This document shows, one piece after another, positions 32,259 through 41,222 of a stretch of 64,000 nucleotides of DNA. Each line of letters starts with the position of its first letter. Position 1 is the first letter of the stretch. The notes beneath the pieces are model-generated. The model ran no database searches. It worked only from the letters and a program-made list of their open reading frames with translations, and was not told the DNA's origin. Position numbers and translations under genes: made by a program. Source of the DNA: Pseudomonas sp. B21-023 (GTDB taxonomy: Bacteria; Pseudomonadota; Gammaproteobacteria; Pseudomonadales; Pseudomonadaceae); assembly GCF_024749165.1 (NCBI RefSeq), contig NZ_CP087190.1:4499501-4563500 (forward strand), read 5' to 3'.

Positions 32259-32341
32259 ACCAGGCGGCCCCGGCCATCAGGGGCAACAGCCCGCCACCGG
32301 CTCTCAAATCCACGGTGGCGGGTCAATTTGGAGCACACCAT

Positions 32342-32833
32342 ATGCAACCACATCAGCAAGTCCTCGCTGTGGGGATTCTTTGGCTTGTCACCTTGATTGT
32401 CGCGCCGTACTTGTTCACGAAGGCTCGCAGTCGCGCCTTCAGTCGTGGCGTGGAAATCGGCAAGGAACATCATAGAGCCGATCTGAAGCTGCAGCTCAAG
32501 ACCCTCCGAGAGGAGCTGGACGAAGCCCGCGTCCAGACCGAGGCAGACCAGCGTAAGCACCATCTGGCTGTGGCGTCCCTCAAGCGAACCATCAAGGAGC
32601 TTGAAGAACGGATCATGTCCTACACAGGCATGCCGGTGACCAGAGCAGACTACGACAAGCTACTCGGCACGGCTGAGATGCTACGCCTGGCCCAACGCAC
32701 GATGAGCGCCTTGATGGCGGCCCCACAAGCCGCCCGCGCCGCCGAACAAGCCACCGCCATAGACAACCTCGCCAAGCGAGTTCATTCCCACCTGGGTGCA
32801 ACACCGGCAGCCACCACGGAGGCCGCAGCATGA
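32342..32833 (+). CDS. Membrane-anchored coiled-coil protein of unknown function
   Basis: Protein of 163 residues. An N-terminal membrane helix (VLAVGILWLVTLIVAPYLF) is followed by a long charged coiled coil (LKLQLKTLREELDEARVQTE, LKRTIKELEERIM) and an Ala-rich tail. I chose the ATG at 32342 because it opens the membrane helix; the longer frame upstream overlaps the prtN-like gene out of phase. No family is recognised. Confidence 0.65.
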   Translation: MQPHQQVLAVGILWLVTLIVAPYLFTKARSRAFSRGVEIGKEHHRADLKLQLKTLREELDEARVQTEADQRKHHLAVASLKRTIKELEERIMSYTGMPVTRADYDKLLGTAEMLRLAQRTMSALMAAPQAARAAEQATAIDNLAKRVHSHLGATPAATTEAAA

Positions 32834-33075
32834 GCACCAAAAGCGTACTCGTGATTGGCCCCCAAGGGTGCGGTAAGACCACTCAAGCCCCCGCGATCGC
32901 CAAGGCCCTGGGCCTCAGCAACATCCACGACAACTGGGAGCCCGGAGCAGCAGTTGCACTTCTGGACACCCTGGTACTGACCACCGCACGCGGGACTAAT
33001 TGGCACTTCAAAGGGCGGACGATGACTTTCGACCAGGCCATGCAGATCGTCCAGCACCGAGGTGACGCAGCATGA
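32830..33075 (+). CDS. Small P-loop protein
   Basis: Protein of 81 residues with a canonical Walker A, VLVIGPQGCGKTTQAPAIA, near the N-terminus. The rest is too short for a full NTPase and no Walker B is obvious. It overlaps both neighbours by 4 bases. It may be a reduced nucleotide-binding module; the function is unknown. Confidence 0.7.
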   Translation: MSTKSVLVIGPQGCGKTTQAPAIAKALGLSNIHDNWEPGAAVALLDTLVLTTARGTNWHFKGRTMTFDQAMQIVQHRGDAA

Positions 33076-34115
33076 AGACCCTATGCATCTATCACGGTAA
33101 CTGCGCCGACGGGTTCGGCGCTGCCTGGACTGTGCGCCGCTGCTTGGGCGCAGAGAATGTCGAGTTCCTCGCCGGTCACCACGGCATGACCCCACCTGAA
33201 GTAACTGGCCGCACCGGGGTCATCGTCGACTTCTCCTTCCCTCTGGAAACGCTTCAGGTGATGGCCCAGCACGCCCAAGCCGTACTGATTATCGACCACC
33301 ACAAAACCGCTGCCGAGGCCCTGGCCGACGTGGAGGCCGCTCCAATCCACTTTTACGCCTGGGCAGAAACCCTGCCTAAGCTCAGCGCCGTGTTCGACAT
33401 GAACCGCAGCGGCGCCGGCCTCACCTGGGACTTTTTCTTCCCCTACAACCAGCGACCGGCCCTTATCAACCACATCGAGGACCGTGACCTCTGGCGCTTC
33501 AAGCTGGCAGGCACCCGCGAGATCCTGGCCAACCTGTTCAGCTACCCACAGGACTTCGAGGCCTGGGACAAGCTGATACAGCAGCCAATGAACGCTGCCA
33601 TCGCTGCTGGGACAGCCATCAACCGAAAGCACCACAAGGACGTAGCCGACCTGGTAGCCAGCAGTAAGCGCCGGATGATCATCGCCGGTCATGATGTGCC
33701 AGTGGCGAACCTGCCCCATAGCCATGCCAGTGACGCCGGTCACCTGATGGCACAAGGCGAGGAGTTTGCTGCCTGCTACCAGGACAGCACCGACCACCGT
33801 TACTTCTCCTTGCGCAGCAGCGATGAAGGAATGGATGTAAGCGAGATCGCCAAGCAGTACGGCGGCGGCGGACACCGCAATGCGGCGGGCTTCAAGGTGC
33901 CGTTAGACCATGAACTGGTACAAGGCGGCAAAGCCAATGATGCCCTAGCGCTGGACGCAGATAACAGCGCAGTCGCTTGGCTCGGCCAGGCCGGGCTATA
34001 TCGCACTCGCCTGGAAGCCTTGCAGAACGGCGAGCAGCACCTAGAACCAGTTTCCAGCGACGAACTGTTCGAACTCGCACGCAGTCACGTTCGCGAGGGC
34101 CACATCCATGCCTAA
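33072..34115 (+). CDS. DHH/DHHA1-family phosphoesterase
   Basis: Protein of 347 residues. The N-terminal DHH domain shows HGNCADGFGAAW, VDFSF and the DHH triad in LIIDHHKTAAEA. The C-terminal DHHA1 domain has the glycine-rich YGGGGHRNAAGFKV. Members are Mn-dependent nucleases or phosphodiesterases acting on short nucleotides, single-stranded DNA or cyclic dinucleotides. The substrate here cannot be told. It is the largest gene of the CI-controlled rightward operon. Confidence 0.85.
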   Translation: MKTLCIYHGNCADGFGAAWTVRRCLGAENVEFLAGHHGMTPPEVTGRTGVIVDFSFPLETLQVMAQHAQAVLIIDHHKTAAEALADVEAAPIHFYAWAETLPKLSAVFDMNRSGAGLTWDFFFPYNQRPALINHIEDRDLWRFKLAGTREILANLFSYPQDFEAWDKLIQQPMNAAIAAGTAINRKHHKDVADLVASSKRRMIIAGHDVPVANLPHSHASDAGHLMAQGEEFAACYQDSTDHRYFSLRSSDEGMDVSEIAKQYGGGGHRNAAGFKVPLDHELVQGGKANDALALDADNSAVAWLGQAGLYRTRLEALQNGEQHLEPVSSDELFELARSHVREGHIHA

Positions 34116-34308
34116 CCCAACCCGCACCTGGCAGTTGGTCAGCCTGATCTTGGCCTGCGCCCTGATCGCTGCCTTGACCCAATTGCGCCAGCCAGCCCTT
34201 GTTAACGCACAGAAAGGCACGTCACCGACTGTAAACAAAATCACCGGCTACGAGCACTTGGCCCTGAGCCCGAACGCCCGCCGCGCCCATGAGAGGTATT
34301 CGCTGTGA
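34108..34308 (+). CDS. Small phage protein with one membrane helix
   Basis: Protein of 66 residues. TWQLVSLILACALIAALTQL is a membrane helix or uncleaved signal; the remainder is polar (GTSPTVNKITGYEHLALSPN). Function unknown. It overlaps the DHH gene by 8 bases and the next gene by 4. Confidence 0.6.
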   Translation: MPNPTRTWQLVSLILACALIAALTQLRQPALVNAQKGTSPTVNKITGYEHLALSPNARRAHERYSL

Positions 34309-34490
34309 TCACAACACAGGCCTACACCCCGAACACTCGCGACGCAAAGGGCGTGCAGACCTTCATGCGTCCCGCCATGGGCGTGTTCTGCGACGTCTGC
34401 GGCATCCCACGCACGCGGGGCAACCATGAACGCTGCAGCAAGATCCGCCAGGCGGCAGGCTTCGCCACCCCACTGGAGCGCCAGACATGA
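34305..34490 (+). CDS. Small hypothetical phage protein with CxxC
   Basis: Protein of 61 residues starting at a GTG that overlaps the upstream stop (GTGA). CDVCGIPRTRGNHERCSKIRQ gives a CxxC and a later His-x3-Cys, compatible with a small zinc-binding site. No family recognised. Confidence 0.6.
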   Translation: MITTQAYTPNTRDAKGVQTFMRPAMGVFCDVCGIPRTRGNHERCSKIRQAAGFATPLERQT

Positions 34491-35074
34491 ATCTCAACCT
34501 CTCAGAACTGAAGGCCCTGGCCACCGCAGCTCAACGCGCCCCGTATGATCACGTCGCCGCGAACGACTACGGCATGGCGATGCCGCCAGCGATAACCCTG
34601 GAGCTGATCGCAGAGATCGAGCGCCAACGCCTGATAAACGCCGAGGGCTGCAAGCCCGACAGCAGCATCCTGCTTGCTGGCCGCCCCTGCGCCGGGGGAG
34701 CGCCGTACCGCAGCCTCGACAAAGCGAAGGGCTGCAAGCCCGACCTCATTATCACTCCCCCACAGCCGGTCCATTCGGCCGAGCTCTCAGATGTGCTTCC
34801 GACAGTGTCGGTCGAGGGTGACCAGCTGGTTATCCGAATTACCACTGAGTGCCTCCTGCATGCCGTCACGTGCTGCTCTCAGTGGCCGATCGACGCAACT
34901 GGTGCGCCGGTCCCTATCGTGAATGGAGCACTGCTGGTAGAGGAAATCATCCACGAACTGCAGCGCGAAGACGAACAAGGCACCAACGCGATGCACCGCA
35001 TGCTCGACGATGCCGCACTTGCCGCGCTGGACAACGGTAGCGAGGCAGTGGCCTACGACGAGGTGAGCTCATGA
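34487..35074 (+). CDS. Hypothetical phage protein with an internal repeat
   Basis: Protein of 195 residues. The first 60 residues are helical (LNLSELKALATAAQRAPYDH, ITLELIAEIERQRLINAEG), common in phage accessory proteins that mix conserved ends. A 17-base block encoding GCKPD occurs twice, at 34644 and 34728, exactly 28 codons apart. The C-terminal half is acidic. Function unknown. Confidence 0.65.
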   Translation: MNLNLSELKALATAAQRAPYDHVAANDYGMAMPPAITLELIAEIERQRLINAEGCKPDSSILLAGRPCAGGAPYRSLDKAKGCKPDLIITPPQPVHSAELSDVLPTVSVEGDQLVIRITTECLLHAVTCCSQWPIDATGAPVPIVNGALLVEEIIHELQREDEQGTNAMHRMLDDAALAALDNGSEAVAYDEVSS

Positions 35075-35265
35075 GCACGCCACGATGGGTACTGATCAAC
35101 CGAGCAGCTGAACTCACCGGCTACTCCGAGGACGCCATTCGCCACAAGGTTAAGAACGGAACCTGGCCACAAGGCCGCATCTGGAGAAAGGCACCCGACG
35201 GGCGCATTACCATCAACATTCCTGAGTACGACAAGTGGGCAGAGAGCGCAGCACAAGTGGCCTAG
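35071..35265 (+). CDS. Excisionase-like DNA-binding protein
   Basis: Protein of 64 residues: WVLINRAAELTGYSEDAIRHKVKNGTWPQGRIWRKAPDGRITIN is the winged-helix pattern of small phage excisionases. It directly precedes and overlaps the integrase gene by 31 bases, the usual xis-int pairing. Its place in the CI-controlled operon would give excision on induction. Confidence 0.8.
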   Translation: MSTPRWVLINRAAELTGYSEDAIRHKVKNGTWPQGRIWRKAPDGRITINIPEYDKWAESAAQVA

Positions 35266-36488
35266 AGGCGGAGCTGGCAAAGCACACTGGCATAGAGATT
35301 CATGGCGGCAACTTGCGGATCGCCTTCATGTGGCGCCGCATTCGCTGCCGTGAATCACTCGGCTTGCCAGTAACCAAAGCCAACATCAAGCACGCCGCCC
35401 AACTCCGGGCGGCGATTCTTCACGAAATCAAGGTGGGCACATTTGAGTACGGTCGGCACTTTCCCAACTCGAAGCATGCCGCGAATTACAGCAGTACCAA
35501 GGACGAACGCCTGGAAGCCTTAGCGGAACGCTACAAGCCGCTGAAAGCCATCGACATCACCCCGGAGACCGAGGAGAAGTACGGTTACGCGATCGACATC
35601 TGCGTCGGCTTAGTGGGCAAAGACCGCCTAGCCGGCGTGCTGCTGCCCGAGGACATTCACGTACTTCGCGCAAGGCTGATCGAAACCCGGGCCCCATCGA
35701 CCGTCAACCACTACCTGGCCACCTTCGCTGGCTTCCTCACCTGGTGTGAAAGCAACAAATACTGCATTGCCGGCCTCGCTGCGGCCTGCACGCGATTCGC
35801 CATGAGCGAAAAAGAGCCTGATCCACTGACGCATGAGGAGTTCGACCTGATCGTGACGAAGGGTTGCCTGCATTCACAAGATGTTGCCGCAACCACGCTT
35901 GCTGTCTACACAGGACTGCGCCCTGGCGAACTTTGCGCGCTGGCCGTGGAAGATGTTGACCTGCAGGCCGGTAAGATCGAAGTAACCAGGGCGATCACCG
36001 CCCAAGGAACGTTCAAACTCCCCAAGACAGGCAAGCCCCGCACCGTGCTGCTGATGGAGCCGGCAATTGAGGCCTGCAGAACGCTGATCGATCTGGTGGC
36101 GAGGCACCCCAAGCAAGCGATCCGCGTTTATCACAATCGGCATGAGTGGCGAGACGAATCAGTCACCCCACTGCTGTCACCAAGCACACAGGCTCGGAAG
36201 AAGGTCATCAACGAGTGGTACGTCTCTACGGCCTGGAACACTAAATGGGCCGGCATCCAACGCCGCGCCGGTATACGAGCCAGGCGACCGTACCAAACTC
36301 GACATACCTATGCATGCTGGTGCCTTACAGCTCGAGGGAACTTGGCATTCATTGCTAAGCAGATGGGGCACAAGGACTTCACAATGCTGGTCGAGGTCTA
36401 TGCAAAGTGGATGGATGACGAGTCCCCTGCAGAAGTGCAGAGAATCTGGGAGGAGCTCAAGAAAACTTCAGTCAAACCAGATCACTAA
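35235..36488 (+). CDS. int: Tyrosine-type site-specific integrase
   Basis: Protein of 417 residues. The N-terminal arm-binding domain (GIEIHGGNLRIAFMWRRIR) and SAM-like core-binding domain precede the catalytic domain. Catalytic residues are Arg229 (GLRPGE), Arg356 in QTRHTY, the His in MGHKDF and Tyr389 in EVYAKW. The start is a GTG inside the excisionase gene. The nearby mutS suggests that one att site lies between 36.5 and 37.8 kb, but no att repeat is visible. Confidence 0.93.
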   Translation: MGRERSTSGLEAELAKHTGIEIHGGNLRIAFMWRRIRCRESLGLPVTKANIKHAAQLRAAILHEIKVGTFEYGRHFPNSKHAANYSSTKDERLEALAERYKPLKAIDITPETEEKYGYAIDICVGLVGKDRLAGVLLPEDIHVLRARLIETRAPSTVNHYLATFAGFLTWCESNKYCIAGLAAACTRFAMSEKEPDPLTHEEFDLIVTKGCLHSQDVAATTLAVYTGLRPGELCALAVEDVDLQAGKIEVTRAITAQGTFKLPKTGKPRTVLLMEPAIEACRTLIDLVARHPKQAIRVYHNRHEWRDESVTPLLSPSTQARKKVINEWYVSTAWNTKWAGIQRRAGIRARRPYQTRHTYACWCLTARGNLAFIAKQMGHKDFTMLVEVYAKWMDDESPAEVQRIWEELKKTSVKPDH

Positions 36489-37629
36489 AGTCAGACACAT
36501 TCATACGACGAATAGCATTTTGACAGTCTAAAAGCTCCACACGTAGGCGCTCCCTAGTCTTCATTCTTTCACTGAGCTCTCGCTTTAAGTCTTTGGCAGC
36601 CGCTGGTGAGGCCTTAGTCAATTCATTCAATAACTTAGAGAACCCTTTAGCACTGCTATCGAACTCGGCCTTCAATTTTCGCTCACGATCCTTCAGAGCA
36701 TCTAGAGGAACCAGGTCAACCCGCTCCCAAACTTCTTCAACATCGCTATCCTCTGTCTCTAGAGCGGCATCCTCAATTTCCTTGATCACCGACTCGGAGG
36801 TGCGTTGATCAAGGTAGCTGTTCGCTAAGCTCAAAAAACTGCTATGACTGTACATTGAAAAATCAGCGCCAACTTTATCTTTGAATTCTGCTATGAGCTC
36901 CGGTCGCGGGCCGATTGTCTTCCCTCCAACTTTCAGCCACCAGTCGTCCTTCTGGTCACCTGTGATCAAGATCACTGCAGTCGACTCACTTTTTGCATGC
37001 TCGAGAATCTGAAGCCAGAGGATTAGATCGCCATATCTAGCCCGCACATGCTCGAAAACTGTCGAGTTCTTGTGCTTCGCAACATCTTCATAGCCAGGCG
37101 GCACCAGGTTGGCATACCGCTCCTCACCTTCTTTAATGGTTTTCTTCAACTTTTCGTCAGCCCAAGCAGGTCCCACCTTACCTTCCAGAAGATCAGCCAG
37201 ACGCTCTTTTACATCGTCATTTACTATTTTATTCTCATAGTACGAAACTTTATCCTCAAGAGCCTCAATAACCTTGCAGGAGACCCCCACAAACTCATCG
37301 TGAAGTTTGGAGTGCACAAACGGATGTTTAGTATGCGACTCTAGATCAGAGAGCAAATCCGTCAAACTCTTGATTGTTGCGCGATACATCGAAGCCTGTT
37401 CGTGGGCAACACCCGGACGATTTCTTAAAAATTCGTAGGCAACTTGATGCGGAATCCAAACTCTCGACCCTAACGACTCTATAATTTTAAAAAGTGCCTC
37501 CCGCGCCTCTTCCGAGCGCTTATAAAGACTGGTCAGCACATTAGTGTCGAATACGAATATGCAAGCGTCCCAAAGCTGCTTTCTTGCGGCTTCACTGCGA
37601 GCAAAGTGATTGGCGAATGCTGATCTCAT
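36472..37629 (-). CDS. PIN-like domain protein (PIN_8/DUF4935 type), probable cargo gene
   Basis: Protein of 385 residues with a metal-dependent RNase-type PIN fold. Asp28 lies in FVFDTNVL, Glu66 in AYEFLR and the C-terminal acidic residues in LITGDQKDDWW, followed by the family segment TIGPRPELI. The C-terminal 110 residues are a charged helical region. I chose 37629 because AGGGAGG lies 6 bases upstream. The gene is clearly more AT-rich than its neighbours and converges on the integrase with a 17-base overlap, typical of lysogen-expressed cargo. Defence or toxin function is an inference. Confidence 0.8.
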   Translation of the reverse strand: MRSAFANHFARSEAARKQLWDACIFVFDTNVLTSLYKRSEEAREALFKIIESLGSRVWIPHQVAYEFLRNRPGVAHEQASMYRATIKSLTDLLSDLESHTKHPFVHSKLHDEFVGVSCKVIEALEDKVSYYENKIVNDDVKERLADLLEGKVGPAWADEKLKKTIKEGEERYANLVPPGYEDVAKHKNSTVFEHVRARYGDLILWLQILEHAKSESTAVILITGDQKDDWWLKVGGKTIGPRPELIAEFKDKVGADFSMYSHSSFLSLANSYLDQRTSESVIKEIEDAALETEDSDVEEVWERVDLVPLDALKDRERKLKAEFDSSAKGFSKLLNELTKASPAAAKDLKRELSERMKTRERLRVELLDCQNAIRRMNVSDFSDLV

Positions 37630-37796
37630 CGACTGCCTCCCTGTCCAAGGCATCATTATGACATCTTGATGTGTCGACCCGAAAGCGGCAGGAAGCGTGC
37701 TACCCTGTGCGCACTCACGCTTGCCATGATCTCTTACGCCCACCAAAATGCCCCATGGCTGCCCCAGCGAAACAGCATTAGCGCTCTAAACATCTG

Positions 37797-40382
37797 ATGA
37801 ATAAAGCAATTTCTGATTTTTCAGCACACACCCCGATGATGCAGCAGTACTGGAAGCTGAAAAACCAGCACCCGGACCAGCTGATGTTCTACCGCATGGG
37901 CGACTTCTACGAGATCTTCTACGAAGATGCGAAAAAAGCCGCGAAACTGCTGGATATCACCCTGACCGCCCGCGGGCAGTCGGCGGGCCAGTCGATTCCC
38001 ATGTGCGGGATTCCGTTCCACTCGCTCGAAGGCTACCTGGCCAAGCTGGTCAAGCTCGGCGAGTCGGTGGTGATCTGCGAGCAGATCGGCGACCCGGCCA
38101 CCAGCAAGGGCCCGGTGGAGCGCCAGGTGGTGCGCATCATCACCCCGGGCACGATCAGCGACGAGGCGTTGCTCGACGAGCGTCGCGACAACCTGATTGC
38201 CGCCTTGCTCGGCGATGAGCGGCTGTTCGGCCTGGCGGTGCTGGACATCACCAGCGGCAATTTCACCGTGCAGGAGATCAAGGGCTGGGAGAACCTGCTG
38301 GCCGAGCTCGAGCGCATCAACCCGGTGGAGCTGCTGATCCCGGATGATTGGCCGCAGGGCCTGCCAGCGGAGAAGCGCCGTGGCGCACGGCGCCGCGCCC
38401 CGTGGGACTTCGACCGTGATTCGGCACGCAAGAGCCTTTGCCAGCAGTTCGCCACCCAGGACCTCAAGGGCTTTGGCTGCGACAAGCTGACCCTGGCCAT
38501 CGGCGCCGCCGGCTGCCTGCTGAGCTATGCCAAGGAAACCCAGCGCACCGCCCTGCCCCACCTGCGCAGCCTGCGCCATGAGCGCCTTGACGACACCGTC
38601 ATCCTCGATGCCGCCAGCCGCCGCAACCTGGAGCTGGACATCAACCTGGCCGGTGGCCGCGACAACACCCTGCAATCGGTGATCGACCGCTGCCAGACCG
38701 CCATGGCCAGCCGCCTGCTGACCCGCTGGCTGAACCGTCCGCTGCGCGATCTGAAGGTGCTCAAGGCACGCCAGGACTCGATCCGCTGCCTGCTCGACGG
38801 CTACCGCTTCGAAAAGCTGCAGCCGCAGCTCAAGGAAATCGGCGACATCGAGCGGATCCTCGCGCGCATCGGCCTGCGCAACGCCCGTCCGCGTGACCTG
38901 GCACGCCTGCGCGACGCCCTCGGCGCCCTGCCCGAGCTGCAGAACGCCATGGCCGAGCTGGAGGCACCGCACCTGGCGCGCCTGGCCGCGATCACCGGCA
39001 CCTACCCGGAGCTGGCCGGCCTGCTGGAGCGGGCGATCATCGACAACCCGCCGGCGGTGATCCGCGACGGTGGCGTGCTCAAGACCGGCTACGACAGCGA
39101 ACTGGACGAATTGCTGTCGATCAGCGAGAACGCCGGCCAGTTCCTCATCGACCTGGAAGCCCGCGAGAAGGCCCGCACGGGCCTGGCCAACCTCAAGGTC
39201 GGCTACAACCGCGTGCATGGCTATTTCATCGAGCTGCCGACCAAGCAGGCCGAACAGGCACCCGCCGACTATATCCGCCGGCAGACGCTCAAGGGCGCCG
39301 AACGTTTCATCACCCCTGAGCTGAAAACGTTCGAGGACAAGGCGCTGTCGGCCAAGAGCCGTGCCCTGGCCCGCGAGAAGATGCTCTACGATGCCTTGCT
39401 CGAAACCCTGATCGGGCACCTGGCGCCACTGCAGGACAGCGCCGCGGCGCTGGCCGAGCTGGATGTGCTGAGCAACCTGGGCGAACGCGCCCTGAACCTG
39501 GACCTGAACTGCCCAAGCTTCGTCGATGAGCCGTGCCTGCGCATCGAGCAGGGCCGCCACCCGGTGGTCGAGCAGGTGCTGACCACGCCATTCGTGGCCA
39601 ACGACCTGGGCCTGGACGACAGCACGCGCATGCTGATCATCACCGGCCCGAACATGGGCGGTAAGTCCACCTACATGCGCCAGACCGCGCTGATCGTGCT
39701 GCTGGCGCATATCGGCAGCTTCGTTCCGGCAGCCGCCTGCGAGCTGTCGCCGGTGGACCGTATCTTTACCCGTATCGGCTCCAGCGACGACCTGGCCGGC
39801 GGGCGCTCGACCTTCATGGTCGAGATGAGCGAAACCGCCAACATCCTGCACAACGCCACCGACCGCAGCCTGGTGCTGATGGACGAAGTCGGTCGCGGCA
39901 CCAGCACCTTCGATGGCCTGTCGCTGGCCTGGGCCGCCGCCGAGCGCCTGGCCCAGCTGCGCGCCTACACATTGTTCGCCACGCACTACTTCGAACTGAC
40001 CGTGCTGCCGGACAGCGAGCCGCTGGTGGCCAACGTGCACCTGAACGCCACCGAACACAATGAACGCATCGTGTTCCTGCACCATGTGCTGCCGGGCCCC
40101 GCGAGCCAAAGCTACGGCTTGGCCGTGGCGCAACTGGCGGGCGTGCCGGCGGCGGTGATCCAGCGTGCCCGCGAGCACCTGGGCCGCTTGGAGACCACCA
40201 GCCTGCCCCATGAAGCGTCGGTTGCAACGCCGCGCGACAATACGCCTCACGTGCCGCACCAGAGCGACCTGTTCGCCAGCCTGCCACACCCGGCCATCGA
40301 GAAGCTGGGCAGGCTGGAGCTGGACGACATGACGCCGCGCCAAGCTATCGAAATGCTATATCAACTGAAAAACCTGTTATAA
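37797..40382 (+). CDS. mutS: DNA mismatch repair protein MutS
   Basis: Recognises mismatches and starts methyl-independent repair with MutL in Pseudomonas. The protein has 861 residues. The mismatch-binding F-x-E is Phe37-Tyr38-Glu39 (GDFYEIF). The Walker A is GPNMGGKST (617-625). DEVGRGTSTFDG holds the Walker B and signature; THYFELT follows. The end LEMLYQL-type segment keeps the dimerisation helix. It is the first host gene right of the prophage. Confidence 0.97.
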   Translation: MNKAISDFSAHTPMMQQYWKLKNQHPDQLMFYRMGDFYEIFYEDAKKAAKLLDITLTARGQSAGQSIPMCGIPFHSLEGYLAKLVKLGESVVICEQIGDPATSKGPVERQVVRIITPGTISDEALLDERRDNLIAALLGDERLFGLAVLDITSGNFTVQEIKGWENLLAELERINPVELLIPDDWPQGLPAEKRRGARRRAPWDFDRDSARKSLCQQFATQDLKGFGCDKLTLAIGAAGCLLSYAKETQRTALPHLRSLRHERLDDTVILDAASRRNLELDINLAGGRDNTLQSVIDRCQTAMASRLLTRWLNRPLRDLKVLKARQDSIRCLLDGYRFEKLQPQLKEIGDIERILARIGLRNARPRDLARLRDALGALPELQNAMAELEAPHLARLAAITGTYPELAGLLERAIIDNPPAVIRDGGVLKTGYDSELDELLSISENAGQFLIDLEAREKARTGLANLKVGYNRVHGYFIELPTKQAEQAPADYIRRQTLKGAERFITPELKTFEDKALSAKSRALAREKMLYDALLETLIGHLAPLQDSAAALAELDVLSNLGERALNLDLNCPSFVDEPCLRIEQGRHPVVEQVLTTPFVANDLGLDDSTRMLIITGPNMGGKSTYMRQTALIVLLAHIGSFVPAAACELSPVDRIFTRIGSSDDLAGGRSTFMVEMSETANILHNATDRSLVLMDEVGRGTSTFDGLSLAWAAAERLAQLRAYTLFATHYFELTVLPDSEPLVANVHLNATEHNERIVFLHHVLPGPASQSYGLAVAQLAGVPAAVIQRAREHLGRLETTSLPHEASVATPRDNTPHVPHQSDLFASLPHPAIEKLGRLELDDMTPRQAIEMLYQLKNLL

Positions 40383-40521
40383 CGGCCCACCGCGCAAGCT
40401 GGTAGAATCCGGCGCGGTTTGCGAAGGCTGCAGGTTATTAGCCTGGTCTGCAGCCAGCACCGTGAACCGCGCTGCCCTGGAAGGAAGGGCAAGCTGCCGT
40501 CGCCTGAGGAGAGAATTAGAA

Positions 40522-40845
40522 ATGACCTTCGTCGTCACCGACAACTGCATCAAATGCAAGTACACCGACTGCGTGGAAGTCTGTCCGGTGGACTGCTTCT
40601 ACGAAGGCCCGAACTTCCTGGTGATTCACCCGGACGAATGTATCGACTGTGCGCTGTGCGAGCCTGAGTGCCCGGCCCAGGCGATTTTCTCGGAAGACGA
40701 AGTGCCGTCCGGCATGGAGAACTTCATCGAGCTGAACGCCGAGCTGGCCGAAATCTGGCCGAACCTCACCGAGAAGAAAGACGCCCTGGCGGACGCCGAA
40801 GAGTGGGATGGCAAGCCTGGCAAGATTGCCGATCTGGAGCGCTGA
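40522..40845 (+). CDS. fdxA: Ferredoxin FdxA, 7Fe-8S type
   Basis: Electron carrier of 107 residues. Cysteine sets CIKCKYTDCVEVCPVDC and CIDCALCEPECP bind a [3Fe-4S] and a [4Fe-4S] cluster, as in Azotobacter FdI-type ferredoxins. The ATG at 40522 is preceded by GAGGAGAG. It lies downstream of mutS, as in other pseudomonads, and is followed by a strong terminator. Confidence 0.96.
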   Translation: MTFVVTDNCIKCKYTDCVEVCPVDCFYEGPNFLVIHPDECIDCALCEPECPAQAIFSEDEVPSGMENFIELNAELAEIWPNLTEKKDALADAEEWDGKPGKIADLER

Positions 40846-40860
40846 CAGCGCCCAGGTACG

Positions 40861-40885
40861 AAAAAGGCCCGCGAGGGCCTTTTTT
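40861..40885 (+). terminator. Intrinsic terminator of fdxA
   Basis: AAGGCCC-GCGA-GGGCCTT stem followed by TTTTC, 16 bases after the fdxA stop codon. It is flanked by A and T runs and can act in both directions. Confidence 0.9.
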
Positions 40886-40899
40886 CATTTTCAGCAGAC

Positions 40900-41030
40900 A
40901 AAAAAAGGGGCGGTTTGACCCGCCCACATTTTTTCCGTAGTCCCTGTATGTCCCAATCATCGTCCTGATGAATCGCATCCCGCGATGTCCTTGGCCATCA
41001 TCCGTGAGAGCCTGTGTCAGTCCGTAGACA
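40900..41030 (-). ncRNA. rsmZ: RsmZ, RsmA/RsmE-sequestering small RNA
   Basis: An RNA of about 131 bases on the minus strand. It begins TGTCTACGGACTGACACAG and carries many GGA motifs in loops: ACGGA, AAGGA, GCGGGA, TCAGGA, TGGGA, CAGGGA. The core GATTCATCAGGACGATGA is as I recall for P. fluorescens RsmZ. It ends in GGGCGGG-TCAAA-CCGCCC and T7. The promoter is TTGTCC-16-TAGTAT, 8 bases before the inferred start. It titrates RsmA-family translational repressors. The location next to fdxA is conserved in Pseudomonas. Confidence 0.9.
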
Positions 41031-41204
41031 CAGTTCGAATACTAGCGATTCCCCGCCTTGGGACAAGCAACGAATATCTCAGGATGATTCAGGCGTAACA
41101 TCTTCTGATATTTATAAAAAATATATATTTCAATTACTTGGAAAAATTACGCCACTGGAAACGACATTGATTTACTGATCCCTACAGCAATCACTTACAT
41201 AACG

Positions 41205-41222
41205 AGTAAGCGAATGCTTACA
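41205..41222 (-). promoter_or_regulatory. GacA box (upstream activating sequence) of rsmZ
   Basis: Minus-strand TGTAAG-CATTCG-CTTACT differs from the consensus TGTAAG-N6-CTTACA at one base. It is centred about 183 bases upstream of the inferred rsmZ start, the usual distance for Gac-controlled small RNAs. Confidence 0.88.

Noticed and set aside
32042..32341. N-terminal extension of the coiled-coil membrane protein back to 32042
   Set aside because: The extension overlaps the PrtN-like gene out of frame with shadow-like composition; ATG 32342 gives a proper membrane helix.
36489..37796. attR repeat or tRNA gene between integrase and mutS
   Set aside because: I see no tRNA fold here and no stretch shared with the left part of the window; the left border may lie outside it.
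37821..40343. Minus-strand open frame of 840 codons opposite mutS
   Set aside because: Antisense shadow of a highly conserved gene, rich in His, Gln, Arg and Val as expected from reversed GC-rich codons; no motif.
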